The notes under the pieces: model-generated
The model's input: the letters and a program-made list of their open reading frames with translations, nothing else
What the model was told of the DNA's origin: nothing
Database searches by the model: none
Position numbers and translations under genes: made by a program
Assembly (NCBI GenBank): GCA_008180335.1
Contig: VTEF01000003.1
Span: 434,001-498,000 of the forward strand
Direction of reading: 5' to 3'
Length of the DNA: 64,000 nucleotides
From: Priestia megaterium
GTDB taxonomy: Bacteria; Bacillota; Bacilli; Bacillales; Bacillaceae_H
Shown here: one piece after another, positions 25,071 through 33,419 of the stretch
Numbering within the stretch: the stretch's first letter is position 1
How the letters are laid out: each line of letters begins with the position of its first letter

Positions 25071-25994
25071 ATGAATGCACTCGCAACATTTGCTGGAGGA
25101 TGCTTTTGGTGTATGATTTCTCCGTTCGAACAAATGAAGGGGATACTTGCAATTCAGTCCGGGTATACAGGTGGGGATACAAACAATCCAACATACGAAC
25201 AAGTAAAAAATATGAAGACTGATCATATGGAAGCCGTTCAGATTAGCTATGATCCTTCTATACTCTCATATGAAACATTACTTCAATTATTTTGGCAGCA
25301 AATAGATCCAACGGATGATGAAGGACAATTTTCAGACCGCGGCTCCGCTTATAGAGCAGCAATTTTTTATCATACGAATGAACAAAAAGAACTTGCTGTG
25401 AAATCAAAGCAGAAACTCGCTTCAAGCGGCAAATTTCTTCAACCTATTGTCACGCCTATTTTGCCTGCTACAATGTTTTATCCAGCAGAAGAATATCATC
25501 AAAATTATCATTTTAAAAACCCTTTTCATTACAAGTTGTACCGAGAAGGTTCGGGCCGGGAATCGTTTTTAAAAAAGCATTGGCCTGCTGATCGCTCTCA
25601 TTTAAAAAACAAGCTAACGCCTCTTGAGTACTTTGTTACCCAAGAACAAGGAACCGAACCAGCATACAAAAATGAATATTGGAACAATACTGAAGAAGGA
25701 ATTTATGTAGACACCGTCTCAGGAGAACCGCTTTTTAAATCGCAAGATCAATTAGCCTCTAAAGATGGTTGGCCTTCGTTTAATAAACCGATTTTATCAG
25801 GAAATATTATTGAAGCTAAAAAAAGAAATGATAAAATCCAAATAAGCAGCAGAACTAGCGGAAACCATTTAGGTTATTTAATTAGCGAGCACGGTGTAAC
25901 ATGGTATCGCATTAATTCAACTTCTCTAAGGTTTATTCCAAAAACGAAGCTTTCGATTGAAGGCTATAGCGATTTTCTTATTTTATTTCGGTAA
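25071..25994 (+). CDS. msrAB: methionine sulfoxide reductase MsrA-MsrB fusion with degenerate MsrB domain
   Basis: 307-residue fusion. The MsrA domain (residues about 1-165) has the active-site motif GGCFWC (catalytic Cys11) and should reduce methionine-S-sulfoxide. The MsrB domain (about 185-307) is recognisable by YFVTQEQGTEPAYKNEYW and GWPSF, but the catalytic Cys of RYCIN is Arg280 (WYRINSTSLRF) and the usual SxCGWPSF cysteine is Asp232 (SKDGWPSF); HLGHVF is also altered to HLGYLI. The MsrB half is therefore probably inactive toward the R-isomer. The ATG at 25071 follows GAGGTG. It stands alone downstream of the candidate small RNA. Confidence 0.88.
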   Translation: MNALATFAGGCFWCMISPFEQMKGILAIQSGYTGGDTNNPTYEQVKNMKTDHMEAVQISYDPSILSYETLLQLFWQQIDPTDDEGQFSDRGSAYRAAIFYHTNEQKELAVKSKQKLASSGKFLQPIVTPILPATMFYPAEEYHQNYHFKNPFHYKLYREGSGRESFLKKHWPADRSHLKNKLTPLEYFVTQEQGTEPAYKNEYWNNTEEGIYVDTVSGEPLFKSQDQLASKDGWPSFNKPILSGNIIEAKKRNDKIQISSRTSGNHLGYLISEHGVTWYRINSTSLRFIPKTKLSIEGYSDFLILFR

Positions 25995-26035
25995 CTAGAA
26001 GGAGAACAATAAAATTTGAACGCTAACGCCAAGTC

Positions 26036-26731
26036 TTATACTTTATTAAACGGATAAAAATAAGCATCTAATCGTTCAGAATAGTGAATAAGCATCTCTT
26101 CTTCATTTTGAGGCCGGTTGTAAGGAACTGTTAGCGTATCTTCTTCAATATAGCAGCTTCCATCTTTTAAACTCCATTGCTTATGATATAACCGACCTTG
26201 AAAAACATTTTCCTTATACACAGTAAATAAGTTATAGCGTTCAGTTAACCAATAGCTTAAAGTTCCTTCTGCCGCTTTGTATTCCTGAGATATTGGTTCA
26301 TAGTTCATTTTAATCGTTTCCTGCTGAAATCCTTTATGTATACGAATCGATTCAAAGCTGGTGTGATTTTGTTGCTTTTTTATATGTATATTAGCACGCA
26401 AATACGGAAGGTGAAAAAATCGACGTGCAATGCATACACCTGTTGGGCTGTTTGCATCTAAGCTAAAAAAATAAACGCCTGCTTTCCCTTTATACTTTAC
26501 GTACGTTCTTATATTTAACTCATATAAACTCGATAGAAAAGGCATTTTCGGCACACCTTTAAAGTGAATTCCTGTCATAGTAAACGGCACAAGCGAGATC
26601 CACGCCTCTCCCTTGAAGGTATCGATTTGCAAGGGCTTCGGAATAAGGGTTTGAATATCCTGCACTGCTACCGGCCAATGCACAAACAATAAATCGCTCC
26701 ATGTTTGTTTCATAAACCATCCTTTATCCAT
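26036..26731 (-). CDS. DUF2071 (YqjF-like) protein
   Basis: 231-residue soluble protein of the DUF2071 family, which has an acetoacetate-decarboxylase-like fold. Motifs HWPVAVQDIQTLIPKPLQID (residues about 14-33), AWISLVPFTM and YELNIRTYVKYKGKAGVYFF are typical. The catalytic lysine of true acetoacetate decarboxylase cannot be confirmed, and the function of this family is unknown. The ATG at 26731 has AAAGGTG 7 bases upstream; a GTG three codons earlier lies in that site. Single gene, convergent with msrAB. Confidence 0.82.
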   Translation of the reverse strand: MDKGWFMKQTWSDLLFVHWPVAVQDIQTLIPKPLQIDTFKGEAWISLVPFTMTGIHFKGVPKMPFLSSLYELNIRTYVKYKGKAGVYFFSLDANSPTGVCIARRFFHLPYLRANIHIKKQQNHTSFESIRIHKGFQQETIKMNYEPISQEYKAAEGTLSYWLTERYNLFTVYKENVFQGRLYHKQWSLKDGSCYIEEDTLTVPYNRPQNEEEMLIHYSERLDAYFYPFNKV

Positions 26732-27173
26732 GACATTCACCTTTCTTTTTCAATCATTGTTTATTTTCACGAAATAATCGACTCAATAACCGTTACAGCC
26801 TGTTTGAAAGTCTCTTTATCATTTTCTTGATAAGCTCTACATTCTTCATGTATACACTAACCGTTTTTTTAAAAGTTATTCCTTTTTGCAACTGACCAAC
26901 AATTGATTTACACGGAGAGCTGCTTCATGTATGTTATGCGTAATACAAAATAAGATCAAGTTCAATGTCTAGTAAACTGTGCATTATAATTGCTGCTGTT
27001 GTAAAATATGGACACACACGCTTTCTCACCTAAAATTATTAATAGATGCACCTCTTGATTATATAGAAAAAGCCAAGCTATTTTTTACAAATCATTAACA
27101 TAAATCTTACATTTTTACCCACTTCCATTTAGTACAATCTTCCTGATGACATTATTTAATGAGGTGAAAGACG
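26732..27173. other. intergenic region between divergent DUF2071 and ugtP genes
   Basis: 442 bp holding the promoters of both neighbours. No gene, hairpin or repeat that I can support. Confidence 0.5.
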
Positions 27174-28340
27174 TTGCAAAACAAACGAAAAGTGTTAATT
27201 TTAACAGCATCATATGGAAACGGTCATGTACAAGTAGCAAAAGTGTTAAAACAATCTTTTCTAAAATCAGGTGCAGCTGTTAAAGTCTCAAGCCTTTATA
27301 CAGAATCTTATCCTAAAATGGCTCCAATTTCGGAATCAATTTACTTAAAAAGCTATACCTCAATTGGTCAACCAATCTATTCGTTTTGCTATCATGGAAT
27401 TGAAAGAATTTATGATAAAAAGGTGGCAAAATGGTTTGTACGATTAGGTATGAAGCGACTACAAGCTCTTATCAAAGAAGAACAACCAGATTTAATTGTT
27501 CAAACTTTTCCTGTACTGGCTACATCTGTTCTTAGACGTCAAAATCATCTTAACATTCCAATTGTTAATGTCGTGACTGACTATACATTGCATAAAATTT
27601 GGTACCAGCCTGAAATCGATAAATACTATATCTCCTCTGATAATGTAGCCTCATCATTAAAAAAGCTCAATGTACCGGCTTCTTCAATGTTATTATCGGG
27701 CATTCCTATTCGTAATCATTTTGAAACTGCTAGTAATACAGAGGATTTATATAACAAATATCAGTTGCAAGCAGATAAACCTGTCATTTTAGTTATGGCT
27801 GGAGCTTTTGGTGTTTTAAGAAATTTACGTAGCTTATGTAACTCATTATTAAATTCATTCAATATTCAATTAGTTGTCATATGCGGGAAAAATAATCGAA
27901 GCAAATTAGAACTGCAAGAAATGGAAAAGAAGTTTAATAATCGGCTAAAGCTATTTGGATATGTAGAACAAATTCACGAGCTTTTTCAATTATCTTCTTT
28001 TATGATTACCAAATCAGGAGGTGTAACGCTTAGTGAAGCGGCGGCTTCTGGCCTGCCTGTTATCTTATATCAGCCAGTTCCTGGACAAGAAAAAGCAAAT
28101 GCAAAGTTTTTTGACGAACAAGGAGCGGGCGTAGTGGCCCATACAAATTTGGATGCAAAACTGATTACTCGCCATTTACTATCTCATCCATATTCATTAC
28201 AACAGATGAGAATGAACATGCATCGGTTGCACCGATTAGATGCGGCTACTGCAATTGTCAATGACTGTTTAAAATTAATTGATGATCAGCATGAATACCT
28301 TAAGCATTCTGTTCGAAGAAATGAGGCATTAATTCATTAA
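27174..28340 (+). CDS. ugtP: processive diacylglycerol beta-glucosyltransferase (MGDG-synthase type)
   Basis: 388-residue GT28/MGDG-synthase family glycosyltransferase that adds glucose from UDP-glucose to diacylglycerol, making glycolipids and the lipoteichoic acid anchor. The N-terminal ILTASYGNGHVQVAKVL (residues about 9-25) is the lipid-acceptor site; the donor domain has MAGAFGVL and ITKSGGVTLSEAAASGLPV (residues about 279-297). Peripheral membrane protein. It starts at TTG 27174 with GAGGTG 7 bases upstream. It is monocistronic and ends at a 22-bp-stem terminator. Functionally it links to the lipoteichoic acid synthase at 46-48 kb. Confidence 0.88.
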   Translation: MQNKRKVLILTASYGNGHVQVAKVLKQSFLKSGAAVKVSSLYTESYPKMAPISESIYLKSYTSIGQPIYSFCYHGIERIYDKKVAKWFVRLGMKRLQALIKEEQPDLIVQTFPVLATSVLRRQNHLNIPIVNVVTDYTLHKIWYQPEIDKYYISSDNVASSLKKLNVPASSMLLSGIPIRNHFETASNTEDLYNKYQLQADKPVILVMAGAFGVLRNLRSLCNSLLNSFNIQLVVICGKNNRSKLELQEMEKKFNNRLKLFGYVEQIHELFQLSSFMITKSGGVTLSEAAASGLPVILYQPVPGQEKANAKFFDEQGAGVVAHTNLDAKLITRHLLSHPYSLQQMRMNMHRLHRLDAATAIVNDCLKLIDDQHEYLKHSVRRNEALIH

Positions 28341-28369
28341 TCTTGTTGCTTTTTAATTTAGATGGACTT

Positions 28370-28418
28370 GGTTAGATAAGAAAAACAGTCGTAATCCGAC
28401 TGTTTTTCTTATCTAACC
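28370..28418. terminator. bidirectional terminator with 22-bp perfect arms
   Basis: Arms 28370-28391 and 28397-28418 are perfect reverse complements around a TAATC loop, with internal A5/T5 runs and AACAGTCG/CGACTGTT at the top. Serves the convergent ugtP and motB genes. Confidence 0.85.
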
Positions 28419-28429
28419 TAACTATATAA

Positions 28430-29221
28430 TTATGGTTGTTTAAACTTTCTTGGCATAATTAAAATTTCTACGCGTCGATTTTTGGCTCTTCCTTCTTTTG
28501 TATTATTTGAAGCTGCCGGCTTGAACTCGCCGAACCCTTTTGCACTAAACATGCTTGGGTTTAATTTTTCATTTTGTAAAATGATTTTCATAAAATTAAT
28601 AGCCCTCATAACGCTAAGCTCCCAATTCGATCCAAATCCAGCATTTCGAATCGGCACATTATCCGTATGGCCGCTAATAATAATATTTCTTGGGGGATCT
28701 ATCACAAGAAGTTTTGAGATTTCGTTTGCAATTTTTAAATCTTCTTCTCTTACATTTGCACTGCCGGATGGAAATAGCACATTGTCTCGAATCGAAATGA
28801 GTAGCCCTTCATTTGTCAGTGATGTTTGCAACTGATTTACTAAGTTATTTTCTTGTATATATGTATTAACCTTTTGTTGAATCTCTTGAAGTTCTTCTTG
28901 GTCTGCCTGCTCTACAGCTTTCTTTTTTTGTTCTTCTGTCAGGTCTTTTTCTTCTTTCTTTTCAATCGCCACTATACTATTGTCTTGTGTAGCACCTTCG
29001 CCTGTTGGAGGAGCCTGAAATTCCATAATGCCTGCTCCACCTTCAAAGGCTTCATTAAAAGCTCTTGAAAGTGCTTTAAACTTCTGTGCATCAATTGAAC
29101 TCATTCCAAATAAGACAATAAATAACGCTAATAACAGTGTAAGTAAGTCTGAATATGGAATTAGCCAACTTTCATCAATATGATCTTCTTCATGCTTATT
29201 TTTACGACGTCTTTTACTCAT
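28430..29221 (-). CDS. motB: flagellar motor stator protein MotB
   Basis: 263-residue stator subunit. A charged N-terminus is followed by DESWLIPYSDLLTLLLALF (residues about 16-34), the single membrane helix with the ion-binding Asp near residue 24, then a plug/linker and an OmpA-like peptidoglycan-binding domain (about 135-255; ISGHTDNVPI and ELSVMRA motifs). The start overlaps the motA stop as ATGAGTAA. With MotA it forms the proton channel that turns the flagellum; sodium coupling (MotPS) cannot be excluded from sequence alone. Confidence 0.93.
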   Translation of the reverse strand: MSKRRRKNKHEEDHIDESWLIPYSDLLTLLLALFIVLFGMSSIDAQKFKALSRAFNEAFEGGAGIMEFQAPPTGEGATQDNSIVAIEKKEEKDLTEEQKKKAVEQADQEELQEIQQKVNTYIQENNLVNQLQTSLTNEGLLISIRDNVLFPSGSANVREEDLKIANEISKLLVIDPPRNIIISGHTDNVPIRNAGFGSNWELSVMRAINFMKIILQNEKLNPSMFSAKGFGEFKPAASNNTKEGRAKNRRVEILIMPRKFKQP

Positions 29222-30008
29222 TTACAGCCACGTCACTTTCTTGAAGTAACTTTTTACGCTCAGCAGTTGGTAAATATGAAGCTAATTTTTGCTCTATTAC
29301 CTTCGGTGCTTCTCCTTCAAGCAAAGATAATACACCTTCAATCATCATATATTTTATTTTCACTTCTTGCTTAGATTTTCTTTTTAATTTATTGGCAAAT
29401 GGATGCCAAAAAACGTATCCTGTGAAAATCCCTAATAGAGTCGCTACAAAAGCTGCACTAATTGCGTGTCCTAGAGATTCTGTATTTTCCATATTTCCTA
29501 AGGCTGCAATTAATCCAATTACAGCTCCTAACACTCCTAAAGTTGGGGCATAGGTGCCGGCTTGTGCAAATATCCCCGCTCCAGCTTGATGTCTTTCTTC
29601 CATCGCTTCAATTTCTTCTGATAATACATCACGAATGTAATCTGCACTCTGTCCGTCAATTGCTAAATTTAGACCATTTTTTAAAAATGGATCTTCAACA
29701 TCTACAGTTTGAGCTTCTAAAGCTAATAATCCTTCTTTACGTACAATTTGCGCCCACTCTGAAAACATAAATACAAGATTTGCGGGTGTAGGAAGTTTTT
29801 GTTCTTTAAACAATATACCAAATAATTTCGGAACTCTTTTAATTTCACTTGCAGGAAAGGCAATAACAACCGCGGCAATCGTTCCAACAATAATAATTAG
29901 AATGGCTGCCGGATTTAATAGAACAGTAGGGCTTACCCCTTTAAAAATCATTCCTATTACAAGTGCAATCAGTGCCAAAATTAATCCAATAAAAGATGTT
30001 TTGTCCAT
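29214..30008 (-). CDS. motA: flagellar motor stator protein MotA
   Basis: 264-residue integral membrane protein with four transmembrane helices (about 5-22, 32-50, 150-170 and 180-200) and a long cytoplasmic loop (about 55-145) containing RKEGLLALE, which contacts the rotor. TYAPTLGVLGAVIGLI is the conserved third helix with a channel proline. GGAGAC lies upstream of ATG 30008. Two-gene operon with motB; a sigma-D-like promoter lies 63-88 bp upstream. Confidence 0.93.
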   Translation of the reverse strand: MDKTSFIGLILALIALVIGMIFKGVSPTVLLNPAAILIIIVGTIAAVVIAFPASEIKRVPKLFGILFKEQKLPTPANLVFMFSEWAQIVRKEGLLALEAQTVDVEDPFLKNGLNLAIDGQSADYIRDVLSEEIEAMEERHQAGAGIFAQAGTYAPTLGVLGAVIGLIAALGNMENTESLGHAISAAFVATLLGIFTGYVFWHPFANKLKRKSKQEVKIKYMMIEGVLSLLEGEAPKVIEQKLASYLPTAERKKLLQESDVAVNE

Positions 30009-30070
30009 ACATCAGTCTCCTATCTCTGTCCGTTCATTACATTTAATCTTACAAAGCCTTGTCTTTTTTT

Positions 30071-30096
30071 ATTTCGACAAAAGGAGAGGAATTTTA
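30071..30096 (-). promoter_or_regulatory. possible sigma-D promoter of motAB
   Basis: On the minus strand TAAA (30096-30093), 14-bp spacer, GTCGAAAT (30078-30071), which agrees in six of eight positions with the motility sigma factor -10 GCCGATAT. The expected spacer is 15. Confidence 0.45.
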
Positions 30097-30245
30097 AAGG
30101 ATTTTTTATATATTTACAAAATTAACCCCTTTTCTTTTTTATCCACTCTTAATGAGCAGTAAGTTTAAGACTCTAAAGAAACTAATAAGACATAAAAGTA
30201 CAACCAGGTTAATTAATAGTGAGAAGAAGATGAAAGACCCTTCAT

Positions 30246-30270
30246 GGCTTGAAGCTTGAAGCTTCAAGCC
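30246..30270. repeat. 25-bp near-perfect palindrome
   Basis: GGCTTGAAGCTT (30246-30257) and AAGCTTCAAGCC (30259-30270) are perfect reverse complements around a single G. No T run follows, so it is not an ordinary terminator. It lies between motA and the small gene at 30422, in a 413-bp intergenic region. Confidence 0.6.
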
Positions 30271-30350
30271 AAACAGCTGATTTAAAAAGTATATGCATAG
30301 TTCAGAAAAGTGCTTCTTTACTTATTTATTGTCTTTATTTGTCGGTTCCA

Positions 30351-30378
30351 TTGACAATTGTAAATTTTATATTAATAT
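30351..30378 (+). promoter_or_regulatory. sigma-A promoter of the small gene at 30422
   Basis: TTGACA (30351-30356), 16 bp, TAATAT (30373-30378). Confidence 0.6.
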
Positions 30379-30421
30379 TATGTAAAGCCATTGTAAATTA
30401 ATTAAATGAGGTGGTGTTAAA

Positions 30422-30694
30422 ATGAATATGGCAGATTACTGCGGATCTATGGATTATTCAATTTTACAGTTTAGTATAGAATTAACTACGGATGTACGTT
30501 CCAAGATTATCTCTCGTACATTATTTTATGAAGAACAAGTTGTTCGCTACATCAAAAAGCAAATTTTATCTTTTTTTAATAACTTTTCAATAAAGCCCGC
30601 TTTGCAATGTACTTATCAAGCAGAAATGCTACAAACCGTTCTATTTAAATTACAACCAACGATAAAGGAGCAGCAATTATTCCAATGTATTTAA
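30422..30694 (+). CDS. small hypothetical protein
   Basis: 90-residue soluble, probably helical protein with a good promoter, a strong ribosome site (GAGGTGGTG eight bases before ATG 30422) and a terminator of its own, so it is very likely real. It contains two N-terminal-half and two C-terminal-half short hydrophobic stretches but no membrane helix, signal peptide or known motif. Three cysteines (residues about 7, 62 and 89). I do not recognise a family. It lies alone between motAB and the YrzF-like kinase gene. Confidence 0.7.
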   Translation: MNMADYCGSMDYSILQFSIELTTDVRSKIISRTLFYEEQVVRYIKKQILSFFNNFSIKPALQCTYQAEMLQTVLFKLQPTIKEQQLFQCI

Positions 30695-30705
30695 TAAACA
30701 AATAA

Positions 30706-30740
30706 AGCGCACTCTAACTTATAGAAGGTTAGAGTGCGCT
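30706..30740. terminator. bidirectional terminator
   Basis: AGCGCACTCTAAC (30706-30718) pairs with GTTAGAGTGCGCT (30728-30740). The minus-strand side has the T-rich tail, so it mainly ends the kinase-like gene. Confidence 0.8.
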
Positions 30741-30746
30741 CATCGA

Positions 30747-31403
30747 TTAACTAAATTTACGTTTTACCTTTCGATATAGCCGGTATGAGTGCCTGATTAT
30801 ATTTAACAGAAAATATGGAATTCGAATATTATACTTTCCAATAACAGGAACGTAGATTTTGTAATAAGCTTTGACCAAATCAGTCCACTTTTTATCTACA
30901 CCTTTTTTATAGAAATCCGAAACATCTACTACATAGCCATGGCTTCCTTTCATCATTACATTTTTTCCATGAACATCAAAAGGATTCAAACCTTGCTTTC
31001 TCGCATAGTCTAATGCGGCGTTTATGTCTTTAATGACGGACTCCGGGATATAAATACCGTGATGTACTGCATCGTACAATGTAACACCCGTTAATTTTTT
31101 TAAAATCAGATACTTGTTTCCTTTGTAAAATAATTGGGAATATGCTGGATGCAAACCAAGTCGTTCGTATACTTTGGCTTCTTTATTAACACCATCAACT
31201 GCTCTTCCATACACTTTTACAACAAAGTCTTCATAAGAAGTATGCATGAGTACAGCTGCATAATTCCCTTTTCCGATAAGCTTCCAGTTCTCAGGAATAT
31301 CTTTTACCGCCACTGGATCATATTCACTTTCACTTCTTACTGTTAACTGGGGTAATAACACCTTTTCTACTAATTCAACTAATTCTTTTACGTTTTTATC
31401 CAT
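30747..31403 (-). CDS. YrzF-like serine/threonine protein kinase homologue
   Basis: 218-residue kinase-fold protein resembling B. subtilis YrzF. Visible elements: Gly-rich loop IGKGNYAAVL (residues about 43-52), Lys in FVVKVYG, catalytic loop FDVHGKN (in place of HRDxxxxN) and metal-binding VVDVSDF (in place of DFG). The C-terminus is basic and Tyr-rich (RLYRKVKRKFS), perhaps membrane-associating. Key residues appear retained, so activity is plausible; substrates are unknown. AGAGGG precedes ATG 31403. Single gene. Confidence 0.8.
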   Translation of the reverse strand: MDKNVKELVELVEKVLLPQLTVRSESEYDPVAVKDIPENWKLIGKGNYAAVLMHTSYEDFVVKVYGRAVDGVNKEAKVYERLGLHPAYSQLFYKGNKYLILKKLTGVTLYDAVHHGIYIPESVIKDINAALDYARKQGLNPFDVHGKNVMMKGSHGYVVDVSDFYKKGVDKKWTDLVKAYYKIYVPVIGKYNIRIPYFLLNIIRHSYRLYRKVKRKFS

Positions 31404-31624
31404 AATTCCCTCTTACTACATCATTTGCTTGGATTTATTCAATTCGTATAAGCCCTTATATCCTAAAGCTTTCATACTGCTTTTACTGATGAATTAATCA
31501 TAGGATGCAACTAACTTGGTGTCAATACGCTAACATATAGCTGTCTACAGAAATACTTACTTTCTATACTATCAAAATAGGTAACTCACATAAAAATTTC
31601 CGCATCACAATATAATCAAAAGCT

Positions 31625-31819
31625 TTACAACTTATTTCGCAGAAACTGAAAGTATAATTGATAAATCGCTGATAATCCAATTAACCAATATGCTAACGCA
31701 ATCGCCTCTGGCGTTTTGCCAAAAACTGCGGTCACAAAGTTAAAATCAAATGCTACAAAAAGCCAATTCAAACCACCCATGATTAAAAAAATCATGGTAA
31801 TGAGCTGTATAAACTTCAT
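31625..31819 (-). CDS. DUF378 small membrane protein
   Basis: 64-residue protein with two transmembrane helices (about residues 4-24 and 38-58). The motif MGGLNWLFVAFDFN is the DUF378 signature. GAGGAGA precedes ATG 31819. Function unknown; the family is common in bacilli (YuzA-like). It stands alone. Confidence 0.85.
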   Translation of the reverse strand: MKFIQLITMIFLIMGGLNWLFVAFDFNFVTAVFGKTPEAIALAYWLIGLSAIYQLYFQFLRNKL

Positions 31820-31928
31820 TACATCTTCTCCTCTATTATGCCACTAAAAACGGTTATCTTCTTATATCATAGTATGCCAAATGAATGTGATCGTACCTTT
31901 TTTCTCTTAAAACAAAAATTTCATACAC

Positions 31929-33245
31929 TTAACGAATACTTACAATGATATTTAATTCATCCTTCATGCGTAATAATACATGAGGATCGGGTTCAATAAT
32001 ATTGTTGCGAGCTGCTTTAATGTTAAAAGATGAAATGATTGGCACTAGGATGAAAGCAACCATTTCAAGCACGTAACTCATACCGACTTCTACTCTCGGA
32101 TTAATGCCAAAAGGCATATAGATATGATCAGGCACATCACTTAAGAAGTCGCTTTGAAATCGATCAGGCAAAAATTCATAAGGTTCTAAAAAATAATTTT
32201 CATTGCGATGCATCATGTATGGGCTAATTAGTACTGTGTCATTTTTTCGCAAATGATAGCCATCTAATTGAATATCTTGAGTTGCCTTCCGTCCAAATAA
32301 CCAAATCGATGGATACAATCGCATACATTCAGTTATAACTTTATGCAGATAGCTTAATTTAGCTAAGTGAACATCTGTTAGAGAATGATTAGCCGCTTCA
32401 TTATCTAATTCTTTTTGGAGTCTTTTGATGTCCTCTTCATTTTGACATAATAAATAAATAGACCAACTGCATGTATGTGTAATCGTTTCATACATCGTAA
32501 AAAACAATGAAATAAGCTGTTGTTTTATTAATCCTTCACCCTCTGAGCTTAGTAAATAATCCTCACTATGTTGAAGAAGCAAGTGGCATAAGTCTCCCAC
32601 TTGTTCATCAGATTGTTTTCTTTGTGTAATCATTTCTTCTATTAATAAAAGCAAATGATTAATGGTTTCATTTTGAACGCGCTGTTGCTTTATAGGTAAA
32701 GGTAACGGCACTTTAATCATGGAGTGAAGAGAATCTCGCCCCCGTAAGGATACAAGTGTTTGTAAACATTTGATCAGACTGTGCTCGCTGTCTGTGTCTA
32801 AATTAAAAATTCCTTTTATTAAAGCTTCAAACACAATGTTTCGCATATCTTTTAATACTGTTCTTACTTCCCCATCTTTCCATTTTCTAATGTGATTTTG
32901 AACAACTTGCAATATTTCATTTTTAAATTGTAAGAGGTGTTTTTTTACAAAGGAGGGCTGAATAAGGTGCATATATAATGCTTCTTCTCTAAAAAATAAA
33001 TTATTTGCTGAGAATGCTTTAACGACTTGAACAGATTTTACGCTTTGAAAACACGATGTTTTTGTGACGACTACATCTTTAATCATTTGAGGATTTAATG
33101 TTAAATAAAACCGCTTATGTGATAGGCGAAAAGCAGCTACTTCACCATATTCAGTAAGCCGTCGCAAAAATGATAATGGATTTTCTCGAAACTCCTGCAA
33201 ATGACCAGTAATCTTATACGATGAAGGACCTTGTATAACCGGCAA
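31929..33245 (-). CDS. cytochrome P450 homologue lacking the heme-ligand cysteine
   Basis: 438-residue protein with the full P450 fold length. The K-helix ExxR is present (VITECMRLYPS), as are the GYHLRKNDTVLISPYMMHRN region and FLPDRF. The heme-binding loop reads PFGINPRVEVG: the invariant Cys is Glu386 (codon GAA at 32088-32090, not reachable from Cys by one base change). The I-helix oxygen-activation motif AGxxT is also degenerate (FTMYETITHT). The frame is intact. It therefore cannot form the thiolate-heme of a normal monooxygenase and is a candidate pseudoenzyme. It starts at TTG 33245 after GAGAGG. It lies downstream of, and in the same direction as, the aldehyde dehydrogenase, but a terminator separates them. 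Confidence 0.85.
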   Translation of the reverse strand: MPVIQGPSSYKITGHLQEFRENPLSFLRRLTEYGEVAAFRLSHKRFYLTLNPQMIKDVVVTKTSCFQSVKSVQVVKAFSANNLFFREEALYMHLIQPSFVKKHLLQFKNEILQVVQNHIRKWKDGEVRTVLKDMRNIVFEALIKGIFNLDTDSEHSLIKCLQTLVSLRGRDSLHSMIKVPLPLPIKQQRVQNETINHLLLLIEEMITQRKQSDEQVGDLCHLLLQHSEDYLLSSEGEGLIKQQLISLFFTMYETITHTCSWSIYLLCQNEEDIKRLQKELDNEAANHSLTDVHLAKLSYLHKVITECMRLYPSIWLFGRKATQDIQLDGYHLRKNDTVLISPYMMHRNENYFLEPYEFLPDRFQSDFLSDVPDHIYMPFGINPRVEVGMSYVLEMVAFILVPIISSFNIKAARNNIIEPDPHVLLRMKDELNIIVSIR

Positions 33246-33349
33246 TTATCTCATCCTCTCTGTTTATATAAAGTGAAACGAACAAGTAACGATCGGCCTC
33301 CGCTTTCAATCCTCCATTAAAGCGAGGTGAAGTTTAATTTACAAAATAA

Positions 33350-33376
33350 AAGAGTAGTCCACTAAAGACTACTCTT
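33350..33376 (-). terminator. terminator of the aldehyde dehydrogenase gene
   Basis: AAGAGTAGTC (33350-33359) pairs with GACTACTCTT (33367-33376); T-rich tail on the minus strand. Confidence 0.85.
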
Positions 33377-33419
33377 GTTCACAAAGAGATATGCTACTGT
33401 TTTAAAAACTTACTCCTAA

